From: Dyadobacter subterraneus
GTDB lineage: Bacteria > Bacteroidota > Bacteroidia > Cytophagales > Spirosomataceae
NCBI RefSeq assembly: GCF_015221875.1
Contig: NZ_JACYGY010000001.1
Location: 4,814,501-4,878,500, forward strand
DNA: 64,000 nucleotides
Direction: 5' to 3'
How positions within the stretch are numbered: the stretch's first letter is position 1; the number at the start of each line of letters is the position of its first letter. A program made the translations under genes and the position numbers. The notes below the pieces were generated by a model. The model worked only from the letters and a program-made list of their open reading frames with translations. It was not told the DNA's origin and searched no databases. Below are positions 36,101 to 44,171 of this stretch, piece by piece.

Positions 36101-37425
36101 GCATTTTTTATATTGTCCTTGCCGGTTTCGCTAATTTTTTCAGGTTCCGTCAAGTTTAACTCGATAAAAAGCTGGTAAAGATTTTCCAGCTCCCCGGCCA
36201 TGGAATCGTAAAGAATATGTGATTTCTTTTGACGCAACTGATTTAAAGGCGGAACTGTGCTTTGGGCAAGATCCTGATAAAAATCTGTGAAATCCTTTTC
36301 GCTCGATTTGTTAGTCAGCAGGTTGTTGACAAATGATAAAAATTCATAACCCGTGGTACCTTCAATAGGCCAGGATTTTGGCATATTTTCACCTTCTTCC
36401 AAAATCTTTTCAACAACGACATAAGTATCATCTCCGGCCAGTCCCCTAAGCTGATCCAAATAGCCGGCCGGATTATATAGCCCATCAATATGATCAACCC
36501 TGATTCCCTGAAAAACGCCTTCTTCGAGAAGAGATTTTATTAGTTTGTGATATTCGTTAAATACATTTTCGTCCTGGATATTCAGACAGATCAAACCATT
36601 AACCGTAAAAAACCTGCGGAAATTAATCTGTTCATCTGTTTTCTGCCAGTTGCATAAAGCATATGTCTGTCTGTCGATGATTTCTTTCAGTTTTTCCTTA
36701 TTTTCATTGATCGATTTCAATGATTTTTCGATAAAACTTTTCACCTGTTCATTTTCTGCCAGTGAGGTCAATTGCAGTACCAGTTCGTTCCATCTTTCTG
36801 AAAAAATCCGGGAATCTTCCAGGTCTGTTATTTCTTTGATCTGCGATAAAATTTGCTGCACCGATTGATTAAGCGCGTCTTCAGCTCCACTTAAAATTGT
36901 TAAGTAGGAATCAGGATTAAGCGGGTAAATATTGTCCGAATATTGAAGAACAAAACGACCGGAAACAAATTCTATCGTGACTTTTCCATCTTCCAAAACT
37001 TCATCAAGATCAGATTCCAGAAAAGGCACCATCAGTTTTCCATGAAAAAGACGGCTGTTCCAGGCAATATCAAAAAACGTTGCATACACCGATTGTTTGC
37101 CTTTTTCCAGAACATCCATCAGCCATGGATTCTCCGAATGAAAAGCCATATGATTTGGAACAATGTCCTGCAACCAGGTAATATCCGTTTCTTTTAATTT
37201 TGTAGTAAGCATTTTCAAATCCGCTTCACTGCCAATTTCCGGATCAATTTCATTGGGATTTACCCCGTCATAACCATGCGTACTTCCAGGCGTTGATTTG
37301 AAAATTGGTGAAGCATAAATGGTACTTACACCCATTTTTTGAAGATATGGAATAATCTCTTCAAAATCTTTAAAATTGAATTCTTTCTGGAATTGCAGAC
37401 GGTAAGTAGCGATCGGATTATTCAT
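33199..37425 (-). CDS. treY-malQ: Bifunctional malto-oligosyltrehalose synthase / 4-alpha-glucanotransferase fusion
   Basis: This 1408-residue fusion couples TreY (about 1-880) to MalQ (about 908-1408). TreY turns the reducing-end maltose unit of a maltodextrin into trehalose linkage: it has QDIVPNHMAFHSENPW, the nucleophile Asp in GIRVDHIDGLYNP, the Glu in VVEKILEEGE and STHDTKRGED. MalQ (GH77) disproportionates maltodextrins: it begins RAAGVLMHISSLASPFGIGD and has VRLDHFRAF, VAEDLG and TGTHDNNTTRGW. Both sets of catalytic residues are intact. The ATG at 37425 lies inside the stop of TreZ-2 (ATGAATAA overlap), so the two are translationally coupled; a longer N-terminus would read through TreZ codons. 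MalQ may remake long chains from the short ends TreY/TreZ leave. Confidence 0.94.
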   Translation of the reverse strand: MNNPIATYRLQFQKEFNFKDFEEIIPYLQKMGVSTIYASPIFKSTPGSTHGYDGVNPNEIDPEIGSEADLKMLTTKLKETDITWLQDIVPNHMAFHSENPWLMDVLEKGKQSVYATFFDIAWNSRLFHGKLMVPFLESDLDEVLEDGKVTIEFVSGRFVLQYSDNIYPLNPDSYLTILSGAEDALNQSVQQILSQIKEITDLEDSRIFSERWNELVLQLTSLAENEQVKSFIEKSLKSINENKEKLKEIIDRQTYALCNWQKTDEQINFRRFFTVNGLICLNIQDENVFNEYHKLIKSLLEEGVFQGIRVDHIDGLYNPAGYLDQLRGLAGDDTYVVVEKILEEGENMPKSWPIEGTTGYEFLSFVNNLLTNKSSEKDFTDFYQDLAQSTVPPLNQLRQKKSHILYDSMAGELENLYQLFIELNLTEPEKISETGKDNIKNAIGEFLIHCPVYRFYGNVFPLEEKELTAVKSIFDEVKSVHPQLASATSLLEEILLEKPKNADEDYKIRALEFYQRCMQFTGPLMAKGGEDTLMYTFNRFIGHNDVGDSPENFGLPIEDFHKKMKQRRQDWPLSLNTTSTHDTKRGEDVRARLNVLTDLPGPWFEHVKEWQELNAPLREKFSAPDINDEYLIYQTLLGAFPMPGEDEDDFSERLGEYLQKALREAKTHTTYAEPNEAYEEGAKNFALELLKKDGPFWEKFELFHSKTASAGIVNSLAQVLLKFTCPGIPDVYQGCELWDFSLVDPDNRRPIDFQKRQEFLADFENYDDQERLLEKLWENRNNAQIKLWLTHQLYNLRKENPALFAEGDYVNLEVEGTYKNNVLAFARVYKQTVLITAVPLHTAIMCEEQKKELFDLHWKDTTITLPSGMNAEWESLFAEKQSEYQDSVPVSDLFKSFPAAVLKGQKVKNERAAGVLMHISSLASPFGIGDLGKEAFAFADFLNRSNQKYWQLLPLNPTEAAQGNSPYSALSSRAGNPTLISPEILKAEGLLEEINLSDYELPQDGKTDYEKAEQIKQEILEKAYAGFDAKKETFPAEDFDKFCDENSEWLNDFALYMVLRKQHEGKPWVEWEEPFKLRDPESLKKIQDTEADQIRFVKWVQYVFDKQWKSLRLYCNERDISFLGDLPFYVSYNSSDVWAHRDLFLLDEKGKITGIAGVPPDSFSNDGQLWGMPIFNWEALKEQKYQWWVDRLRKNTELFDLVRLDHFRAFADYWEVPGGEKTAVNGTWKLGPDAEFFKTIEAALGSLPFVAEDLGKSSPAVYRLRDEFKLPGMKVLHFAFDESMAGSDFIPHNYMQNFIVYTGTHDNNTTRGWFRKDIDEGTRARLEDYVGHVLNEENISEALARLAFGSVAKTAILPIQDVLNLNENSKMNSPGSGDNNWEWRLVPGQLTRQAEKKLKHWTNLYNRN

Positions 37426-39265
37426 ACTGATTGGTGTAAAGTGTAAAAGATTGTGGCGGCAAAACCAGCGTAATTTCTCCGGAAATTTTTTCAGGCAAAT
37501 CCTGAGATCCGTCCCACAAAGTATCGGAAGAAGCAATTAATTTTTGCCATACCGGTGCATAAACCGCCACATGAATTTCCTGTGGCTTATCCGAAAAGTT
37601 CATCAGACAAATAACATCCTGAATCTTATGCTGACGCTGTAAAATGATAACCTCCTTGTCTTCAAGACATTCAACATGCACATCTTTGCGGTTCAGCACA
37701 TTTAAAGCAGATTGTTGTTTACGGATCCCGATCAGCTTTTTGTAATAGGCAAGCATGGTTTTATGCGGAGCTTTTTCAATCAGATCCCAGTGCAATTTAG
37801 ATCCTTCAAAAGCCTCAACACTCATCGGATCCGGTGCTTCCCCGGACATGTGAAATGCCTGAAATTCCTTTTTTCTGCCTTTTCGAACCGCTTCTGCAAG
37901 TTCAGGATCCGTATGGCTTACGAAATACTGAAACCTTCCGGATTCACTATACTCTTCCCCCATAAACAACATGGGAAGATATGGACTCGCAAGTACTGCT
38001 CCGGCCATCAGTTTCTGCATATCAAAACTGACAAGCTCACTGGTGCGCTCGCCAAGCATACGATTGCCGACATGATCATGATTTTGAGAAAAAACCACGA
38101 ATTGCTGTCCGGGATTTTCAGTCGCCTTTATACCAAATTTTTTCTTTCGGTGATCAGAATACGTTCCGTCATATACGTATGCATCCTGATATGCCTTTGC
38201 CAAAGACTTAATTCCATTAAAATCAGAATAATAACCTGACTTTTCCTGTCCTGAACTCACGCGCAGGGAATGATGAAATTCATCAATCCATTGTGCACTC
38301 ATTCCGTAGCCACCCTTGTCAACACGGTTGATAAAACGTGTATCATTCAAATCCAGCTCGACAATAAGATAATGACAGCCACCGGTTTGCTGTTCCAGAA
38401 AATCCAGCTGCTCTTTAATTTCCTGCAAAATATGGACAGGACTGAAATCTTTTATTGCATGAACAGCATCCATTCTTAGTCCGTCTATATGAAAATCACG
38501 GAACCACATGAGTGCGTTTTCAATAAAGAAAAGTCTGACTCCATCACACCAGGCGTCATCGAAATTGATCGCATTTCCCCAGGGTGTGTGATATTTGTCT
38601 GTAAAATATGGTGCAAAATCTTCCAGATGATTTCCTTCCGGACCGATATGATTATAGACAACGTCTAGAATCACAGCTAATCCTTTTTGGTGGCAAACGT
38701 CAACCAAATGCTGCAAATCCTTCGCTCCGCCATAAGAATTTTGGACGCAATAAGGAAAAACACCATCATAACCCCAATTTCGCTCACCAGAAAACTGTGC
38801 TACCGGCATAATCTCAATGGCCGTTACTCCAAGATCAACCAGATAATCCAGTTTTTCTTCCAAAGAAGCAAACGTACCATCAGGTGTGAATGTGCCTGTA
38901 TGTAATTCGTAAGTGATATAATCTTTTAGCGGTATGTTTTTCCAGTTCGTGTCAGTCCATGAAAAATTCCGGATATCAATAGCTTGCGACGGTCCGTGAA
39001 CTCCTTTGGGCTGTGATAAGGAAGCCGGATCCGGAAGCTGCTTATCATTGTCCAATATAAATTCGTATAGCTCACCTGGCGCTATTAGATCAGTTTCAAG
39101 CGTCCAATATCCATATTCTTCACTGATCAAAGGAATTTTTATATTTCTTGAAAGTAGAAGAATTTCCACACGATTTGCCTCTGGTGCCCACAGGACAACA
39201 TTTGCCAATCCTTTATCGCTGAAATTCACACCTAATGTTCGTATTCTAGTATTTACTGTATTCAT
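37418..39265 (-). CDS. treZ: Malto-oligosyltrehalose trehalohydrolase, copy 2
   Basis: This 615-residue TreZ has the same domain order as copy 1. The catalytic Asp266 is in LRMDAVHAI, the Glu303 in LIVELDLND (Leu follows instead of the Ala/Ser of typical TreZ), and the third acid in FSQNHDHVGNR. NWGYDGVFPYCVQNSYGG and PWGNAINFDDAW are intact. Copies 1 and 2 are clearly diverged, so this is not a recent duplication. I chose ATG 39265 over a TTG three codons upstream. It is coupled to TreY-MalQ by an 8-base overlap and divergent from glgX. Confidence 0.93.
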   Translation of the reverse strand: MNTVNTRIRTLGVNFSDKGLANVVLWAPEANRVEILLLSRNIKIPLISEEYGYWTLETDLIAPGELYEFILDNDKQLPDPASLSQPKGVHGPSQAIDIRNFSWTDTNWKNIPLKDYITYELHTGTFTPDGTFASLEEKLDYLVDLGVTAIEIMPVAQFSGERNWGYDGVFPYCVQNSYGGAKDLQHLVDVCHQKGLAVILDVVYNHIGPEGNHLEDFAPYFTDKYHTPWGNAINFDDAWCDGVRLFFIENALMWFRDFHIDGLRMDAVHAIKDFSPVHILQEIKEQLDFLEQQTGGCHYLIVELDLNDTRFINRVDKGGYGMSAQWIDEFHHSLRVSSGQEKSGYYSDFNGIKSLAKAYQDAYVYDGTYSDHRKKKFGIKATENPGQQFVVFSQNHDHVGNRMLGERTSELVSFDMQKLMAGAVLASPYLPMLFMGEEYSESGRFQYFVSHTDPELAEAVRKGRKKEFQAFHMSGEAPDPMSVEAFEGSKLHWDLIEKAPHKTMLAYYKKLIGIRKQQSALNVLNRKDVHVECLEDKEVIILQRQHKIQDVICLMNFSDKPQEIHVAVYAPVWQKLIASSDTLWDGSQDLPEKISGEITLVLPPQSFTLYTNQYE

Positions 39266-39499
39266 ATGCTTCAAACCGGAATTTGAGTGATTTACCAGCT
39301 AATTACCGAGTTGATAAATACTGTGCCAGTTGGCATACCTACTTTGTGTATAGACTATATAAAATTTGCTAACTGATAAGTTGGAAAATTTGCTATACTG
39401 ATGTTTATTTTCAGCTAAAAATCTTTACAATACATCTCTGGCACAAATATTTATTCCGCACAACATCGTCTTTTCTGTCGGTATTAAAATATACTAATC
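39266..39499. promoter_or_regulatory. Divergent treZ-2/glgX control region with tandem repeats
   Basis: This 234-base region separates the two divergent operons. It holds a tandem direct repeat: AAAATTTGCTAACTGAT at 39361-39377 and AAAATTTGCTATACTGAT at 39385-39402, a 24-base period. Such spacing suits side-by-side binding of one regulator, which could set both directions. That role is inference. Confidence 0.55.
39361..39402. repeat. Tandem direct repeat, candidate operator
   Basis: Two 17-18-base units differing by one inserted T and otherwise matching occur 24 bases apart, between the treZ-2 and glgX starts. I found no second copy of this pair elsewhere in the window. Confidence 0.6.
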
Positions 39500-41674
39500 A
39501 TGGATCAACATTTGGAAAATGAACTTTTAAAGTCTCCTGAGGAGTCAGAAATCAAGGTTTGTCCGGGAAGTCCATTTCCATTAGGTGCCACTTTCGATGG
39601 TAAGGGAATTAATTTTTCAATTTTCTCTGAAAATGCTACCGGCGTAGAACTTTGTCTTTTTGACTCCGTTGAAGACGAAATTGAAAATGTAAAAATAAAG
39701 ATTGAAGAAGTAACACATAACGTATGGCATGTGCATATTCCTGGTCTGAAACCAGGCCAGTTGTATGGATACAGAATTTATGGTCCTTATGAACCGCATA
39801 ACGGTCACCGGTTTAATCCTGCCAAACTATTATCCGATCCTTACGCCAAAGCCATTGCTGGAGATATCAAGTGGGATGATGCTTTGTTTGGCTATGAAAT
39901 CGGAAATCCGGAAGAAGATATCAGTTTAAGTGATACCAATAGCGCTGCCTTTTTACCAAAATCTATTGTAATAGATGGCCAATTTGATTGGGAAGGCGAC
40001 AAACAGCCCAAAATCCCTTATCATGATACCATTATTTACGAAGCGCATGTTAAAGGTTTTACCCAGTTAAATCCGGAAATTCCGGAGGAAATAAGAGGTA
40101 CTTATGCAGCAATGGCACATCCGGTTACCATAAACTATTTGAAAGAGCTTGGCATTACCGCGCTAGAATTAATGCCGGTTCATCATTTCGTTTCAGACAG
40201 GCACTTAATTGAACGGGGACTTTCCAACTACTGGGGATATAATACCTTGGGCTATTTCGCACCAGATTCCCGCTATTGCAGTTCCGGCATTTTGGGAGAA
40301 CAGGTGAATGAATTTAAAAATATGGTTAAGGAACTTCATAAAGCCGGTATTGAAGTTATTCTTGATGTCGTTTATAACCATACGGCAGAAGGAAATCATC
40401 TGGGACCAACATTTTCTTTTAAAGGAATTGACAACTGTTCTTATTATCGCCTGACACCGGAAGATCAGCGTTTTTATAAAGATTATACAGGAACAGGAAA
40501 TACCTTAAATGTTCCGCTGCCTTTTGTTTTGGGGCTGATTATGGATAGTCTTCGTTATTGGGTAACGGAAATGCACGTGGATGGATTCCGCTTTGATCTG
40601 GCGTCAACACTTGCAAGGACTTTGCATGATACCGATAATTTGAGTTCATTCTTTTCGATCATCCACCAGGATCCGGTTATTTCGCAAGTCAAGCTAATTG
40701 CAGAACCTTGGGATATTGGTGAGGAAGGTTATCTGGTTGGAAAATTTCCTCCAGGATGGGCAGAGTGGAATGATAAATACAGGGATTGCATCCGCGATTA
40801 CTGGCGTGGAGCAGAAAGTAAAATAGCTGAATTTGCACTGCGTTTTACAGGTAGTCCGGATCTTTACAAAGGCGGTTATCGCCGCCCGACTGCCAGTATT
40901 AATTTCATTACGGCGCACGATGGTTTTACGCTTCACGATCTGGTTTCTTACAACGAAAAACATAATGAAGGCAACGGCGACAACAATTCTGATGGCGAAA
41001 ATGACAATAATTCCTGGAATTGCGGTGAAGAAGGTCCCACGGAAAATGCAGAGATAAATGCGCTCAGATTGCGTCAAAAGCGGAATTTTATAACAACTTT
41101 ATTTTTATCACAAGGCGTTCCCATGCTTGTTGCCGGTGATGAATTTGGCAGAACGCAGTCCGGAAATAATAATGCTTATTGTCAGGATAACGAAGTTTCC
41201 TGGCTTCATTGGGAAAATGCAGATCATGAGCTCAGGGAATTTACCAGAAAAGTAATCCACGTTTGTAAAGATCACCCAACGTTTAGAAGAAGACGCTGGT
41301 TTCAGGGATTACCTATTAAAGGTTCTGGTATGGACGATGTGATGTGGTATTTACCAGAAGGCATAGAAATGCCTGAGGAAAGCTGGAATCACGATTTTGC
41401 CAAATCGCTCGGTGTTTATTTCAACGGAAATGGTATTCGCTGTGTGGATTATGATGGAAACAGAATTAAAGATGACAGCTTTTACATTATTTTCAATGCC
41501 CATTCCGAAGCATTGGATTACATTCTTCCCACTGAAAAAAATGGAGATGGATGGAAAAAAATAATTGATACAAGCAACGGTTTTATAGGTGAGGAAGAAG
41601 AAACTTTTGGCGACGGAAGTTCAATTAAGGTCCAGGCCAGATCAGTGATGGTATTAAAGTGTCCTGTAACCTGA
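39500..41674 (+). CDS. glgX: Glycogen debranching enzyme
   Basis: This 724-residue GH13 enzyme of the GlgX/isoamylase type removes alpha-1,6 branches to release linear maltodextrins. It has an N-terminal CBM48-like domain (FPLGATFDGKGINFSIFSEN), the catalytic Asp366 (VDGFRFDLAST), Glu402 (LIAEPWDIG) and Asp475 (FITAHDGFTLHD), and the signature YNEKHNEGNGDNNSDGEN. Length is normal for the family. Divergent placement next to treZ-2 and treY-malQ suggests that its linear products feed trehalose formation. Confidence 0.95.
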   Translation: MDQHLENELLKSPEESEIKVCPGSPFPLGATFDGKGINFSIFSENATGVELCLFDSVEDEIENVKIKIEEVTHNVWHVHIPGLKPGQLYGYRIYGPYEPHNGHRFNPAKLLSDPYAKAIAGDIKWDDALFGYEIGNPEEDISLSDTNSAAFLPKSIVIDGQFDWEGDKQPKIPYHDTIIYEAHVKGFTQLNPEIPEEIRGTYAAMAHPVTINYLKELGITALELMPVHHFVSDRHLIERGLSNYWGYNTLGYFAPDSRYCSSGILGEQVNEFKNMVKELHKAGIEVILDVVYNHTAEGNHLGPTFSFKGIDNCSYYRLTPEDQRFYKDYTGTGNTLNVPLPFVLGLIMDSLRYWVTEMHVDGFRFDLASTLARTLHDTDNLSSFFSIIHQDPVISQVKLIAEPWDIGEEGYLVGKFPPGWAEWNDKYRDCIRDYWRGAESKIAEFALRFTGSPDLYKGGYRRPTASINFITAHDGFTLHDLVSYNEKHNEGNGDNNSDGENDNNSWNCGEEGPTENAEINALRLRQKRNFITTLFLSQGVPMLVAGDEFGRTQSGNNNAYCQDNEVSWLHWENADHELREFTRKVIHVCKDHPTFRRRRWFQGLPIKGSGMDDVMWYLPEGIEMPEESWNHDFAKSLGVYFNGNGIRCVDYDGNRIKDDSFYIIFNAHSEALDYILPTEKNGDGWKKIIDTSNGFIGEEEETFGDGSSIKVQARSVMVLKCPVT

Positions 41675-41682
41675 TCCTATTG

Positions 41683-41734
41683 TTATTACAAAAAATGCCG
41701 CCTGGATTCCCGGACGGCATTTTTTTGTAATAAC
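41683..41734. terminator. Bidirectional terminator between glgX and the phosphatase gene
   Basis: TTATTACAAAAAATGCCG on the left pairs with CGGCATTTTTTTGTAATAA on the right (one extra T), around a loop. It follows the glgX stop and also ends the convergent metallophosphatase gene. Confidence 0.88.
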
Positions 41735-41738
41735 TTTT

Positions 41739-42455
41739 TCAAATCTGATACAAATCCTTAACCTTATCACTTTGCCAGAATTCTTTGGTATCAATATCCA
41801 TGACAGATATCTTCCCATCTTTTGCGGCTCCCGTATCCACATCCCAAAGATTTCCACCGTTCATCGGTACATCAATATTGTACTTTATAGTCGGAGTATG
41901 ACCGATAAAAATTTCAGAAAAAAGTGCCAGCCGCTTTGGATAGAAAACAGAGTCGGTTGTCAGATTTTTGTCCATAGCCATTGCCGTTTCTAAAAGTGTC
42001 CGGTCGTTGTTGAAATTATATGAAAACGTTTCTTCAAGTAACCCTTTGACCGAAGTGAAACCTGCATGGATAAACAGTCGGTTTTTTTCATCTAAATAAT
42101 AGTCTTTCAGATTTGAAAAAAAATCAAGATGCCGCGATCTGCTCTTTTGATCAAAATCCCGATAACTTAGAATTGTAGAATTTCCCCGGTTTTCCAGCCA
42201 TGCTTTGTCGGGCTCATCACCTGCCAACCATGATTGACACCAAACGTCATGATTTCCTTTTATAAAAATACAAAAATGTTTTTCAGACAGCTTTATCAGA
42301 TGCTCAATTACCAAAGCAGTTTCGGGCCAGCCATCAACATAATCCCCAACGAAAATTAGTTTATCCGAACTTGTCAGTTCCGTTCTTTCAAGTACCTGTA
42401 TCAACGCTTGGTACGCCCCATGAATATCCCCAATTACCAGTGTTCTACCCTGCAT
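41739..42455 (-). CDS. Calcineurin-like metallophosphatase
   Basis: This 238-residue protein has the metallophosphoesterase motifs IGDIHGAY, GDYVDGWPET, GNHDVW and (C-terminal) IHAGFTS and IGHTP. It matches the serine/threonine phosphatase and ApaH-like branch, without a signal peptide. It may act on phosphoproteins or dinucleoside polyphosphates. It is convergent with glgX and shares its terminator; there is no evident operon partner. Confidence 0.9.
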   Translation of the reverse strand: MQGRTLVIGDIHGAYQALIQVLERTELTSSDKLIFVGDYVDGWPETALVIEHLIKLSEKHFCIFIKGNHDVWCQSWLAGDEPDKAWLENRGNSTILSYRDFDQKSRSRHLDFFSNLKDYYLDEKNRLFIHAGFTSVKGLLEETFSYNFNNDRTLLETAMAMDKNLTTDSVFYPKRLALFSEIFIGHTPTIKYNIDVPMNGGNLWDVDTGAAKDGKISVMDIDTKEFWQSDKVKDLYQI

Positions 42456-42632
42456 AGTTTTCTAATTTTCCCCAACAAATTAAAATTTGCTTCAATATTT
42501 TAATCTAAATGAACGGTAGTATACTCTAAGCCTACAATGGACACAACTCACTGCTAATCAGTAATTTTTGGTACGATTATTTATAAGATGGCGCGAAAGT
42601 TCACCTAATATATTCATCAAAACTAAAAGAAA

Positions 42633-43244
42633 ATGAAAAAGTTTAATCTAATGTTTATTTTGGCTGTAACCATGTTTGCAGCAGTGTCTTGTAAAGATGA
42701 TGACGACGACAATGATTCTGTAACCGATCAATTGACAGATTCGGACAGGACTTTTGTGTTGAACGCGGCCGATGGCGGTATGTTTGAAGTAATGGCTGGC
42801 CAACTTGCACTAAAAATGGATTCCATGATGGTGGACTCTATGGGAACAGATTCTATGGCGATGGATTCAATGGGAATGGGAACTGGCACCACATCAGGAC
42901 TTGATTCTGCCGGCATCCGCTCTTTCGCCAGTATGATGGTAACTGACCATACAAAAGCCAACAACGAATTAAAAACGCTGGCTGCAAAAAAATCTGTAAC
43001 TCTGCCAACGACACTTACCACGGCAAAACAGCAAAAACTGGATAGCCTGAATGCGATGAGCGGTAGCGCATTCAACCGCGCATACATTAAAATGATGGTA
43101 AGCTCACATCAGGAGACTGTGGACATGTTTCAAAAAGAATCGGACAGTGGGAGCGACACTGATGTTAAATCTTTTTCTTCAACCTGGTTACCTACTTTTA
43201 AAACCCACTTGCAGCACGCTCAAATGTTGCAGGATTCTCTTTAA
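42633..43244 (+). CDS. DUF4142-family lipoprotein with Met-rich insert
   Basis: This 203-residue lipoprotein (MFAAVSCKDDDD; lipobox Cys at residue 20) carries a DUF4142-type helical domain, which has ferritin-like four-helix form: DRTFVLNAADGGMFEVMAGQLA, FASMMVTDHTKANNELKTLA and SSHQETVDMFQKESD. Between helices it has an insert of Met-Asp-Ser units (MDSMMVDSMGTDSMAMDSMGM). Members of this family are common in Bacteroidota stress regions; their role is unproven. It is bounded by its own terminator. Confidence 0.88.
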   Translation: MKKFNLMFILAVTMFAAVSCKDDDDDNDSVTDQLTDSDRTFVLNAADGGMFEVMAGQLALKMDSMMVDSMGTDSMAMDSMGMGTGTTSGLDSAGIRSFASMMVTDHTKANNELKTLAAKKSVTLPTTLTTAKQQKLDSLNAMSGSAFNRAYIKMMVSSHQETVDMFQKESDSGSDTDVKSFSSTWLPTFKTHLQHAQMLQDSL

Positions 43245-43249
43245 GTATT

Positions 43250-43287
43250 AATAAAAAACAGGGTAAATACTTACCCTGTTTTTTATT
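43250..43287 (+). terminator. Strong terminator of the DUF4142 gene
   Basis: A perfect 17-bp stem, AATAAAAAACAGGGTAA (43250-43266) with TTACCCTGTTTTTTATT (43271-43287), surrounds an ATAC loop. Confidence 0.9.
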
Positions 43288-43640
43288 GTTAATTGTATCA
43301 AAATAGGAAAATACTATACGATCTTAACTTACATAAACAAGGTAATAAATATTTGAATTGCATAAAAAATGAAAATATTTACATTTTGATAAGTCAGTAA
43401 AATAATATTTCATACCGTATTAGAAATGACCAATTATTAAATAAATTTAAAAATACAAATAATAGTCAATTTAATCATAAACAGTATTTTAATTAATTTA
43501 TTATTTCAAATGATTTAATAAAAGATCACTTTCCGATCTCTCTTCAAATATGAAAAACGAATCAGGGAGGAATTATAAATAGATTTTGAGAAGAAAATTT
43601 TATTTGAATTTTATAATTTATTATTTGAATACCATAGACA

Positions 43641-43667
43641 TTGGTAGCTGAGCTATGAGTAATTTTG
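43641..43667 (+). promoter_or_regulatory. Promoter of the small exported protein gene
   Basis: TAATTTTG at 43660-43667 matches the -7 consensus TAnnTTTG. A TTG at 43641-43643 lies 16 bases upstream, near the normal -33 spacing. The start codon is 39 bases after the -7 box. Confidence 0.55.
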
Positions 43668-43705
43668 TATAACTCAAACGAAGAAAATTCCAAACCAACT
43701 TAACC

Positions 43706-44077
43706 ATGTCTAAGGCAAGTATTTTAATCACGCTTACATCAACATTTGTTCTCTTAACTGCGGCTTCCGGCTTAAAAGCTCAAACATTAACAGATCCGGG
43801 ACTTTCCCAGCACAATTATAAAATGCCAAACAAAATGGCGAAGGCAAAAATCAGAGAACGCGGTCAACATTTTACTATTTCAATGAATGCTGTTTCTGAA
43901 ATAGAATTAACGAAGACTGCGAAATATTCTGTCAGGCCTTCTTCTATCATTGTCGCTATCAATGAGAAAAAAGAACCGATGAGCATTAACCCGCTTTCGG
44001 CGATATCTAATTATAAAACCCAGCCTGTTCCAAAGATGCAGTCGGCTCAGGAGGAATACTCTGCATCACTGAATTAA
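43706..44077 (+). CDS. Small exported protein
   Basis: This 123-residue protein has a clear signal peptide (SILITLTSTFVLLTAASGLKAQ, cleavage near residue 26). The mature part is basic and Asn/Lys/Met-rich (HNYKMPNKMAKAKIRERG), with beta-like stretches (FTISMNAVSEIEL, SSIIVAINEKKEP). No family is recognised. It has its own promoter and a convergent terminator, so it is a monocistronic unit. Confidence 0.7.
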   Translation: MSKASILITLTSTFVLLTAASGLKAQTLTDPGLSQHNYKMPNKMAKAKIRERGQHFTISMNAVSEIELTKTAKYSVRPSSIIVAINEKKEPMSINPLSAISNYKTQPVPKMQSAQEEYSASLN

Positions 44078-44106
44078 ATTTCTTTTAATTCGCATTTACT
44101 GATTAG

Positions 44107-44145
44107 TAAAAATGGCTGGCAACGAAAGTTTGCCAGCCATTTTTA
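44107..44145. terminator. Bidirectional terminator with GAAA tetraloop
   Basis: AAAAATGGCTGGCAAC pairs with GTTTGCCAGCCATTTTT (one bulged T) around a GAAA tetraloop at 44124-44127. It lies between convergent genes at 43706 and 44172. Confidence 0.88.
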
Positions 44146-44171
44146 TTGATTCACTATTAAGTTTTCCCTTT

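Larger units (their letters stand above)
43245..43705. other. AT-rich intergenic region with terminator and promoter
   Basis: This 461-base stretch starts with the terminator at 43250-43287 and ends with the promoter at 43641-43667. The middle, about 43290-43640, is strongly AT-rich and I see no gene, hairpin or repeat in it. Confidence 0.6.
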
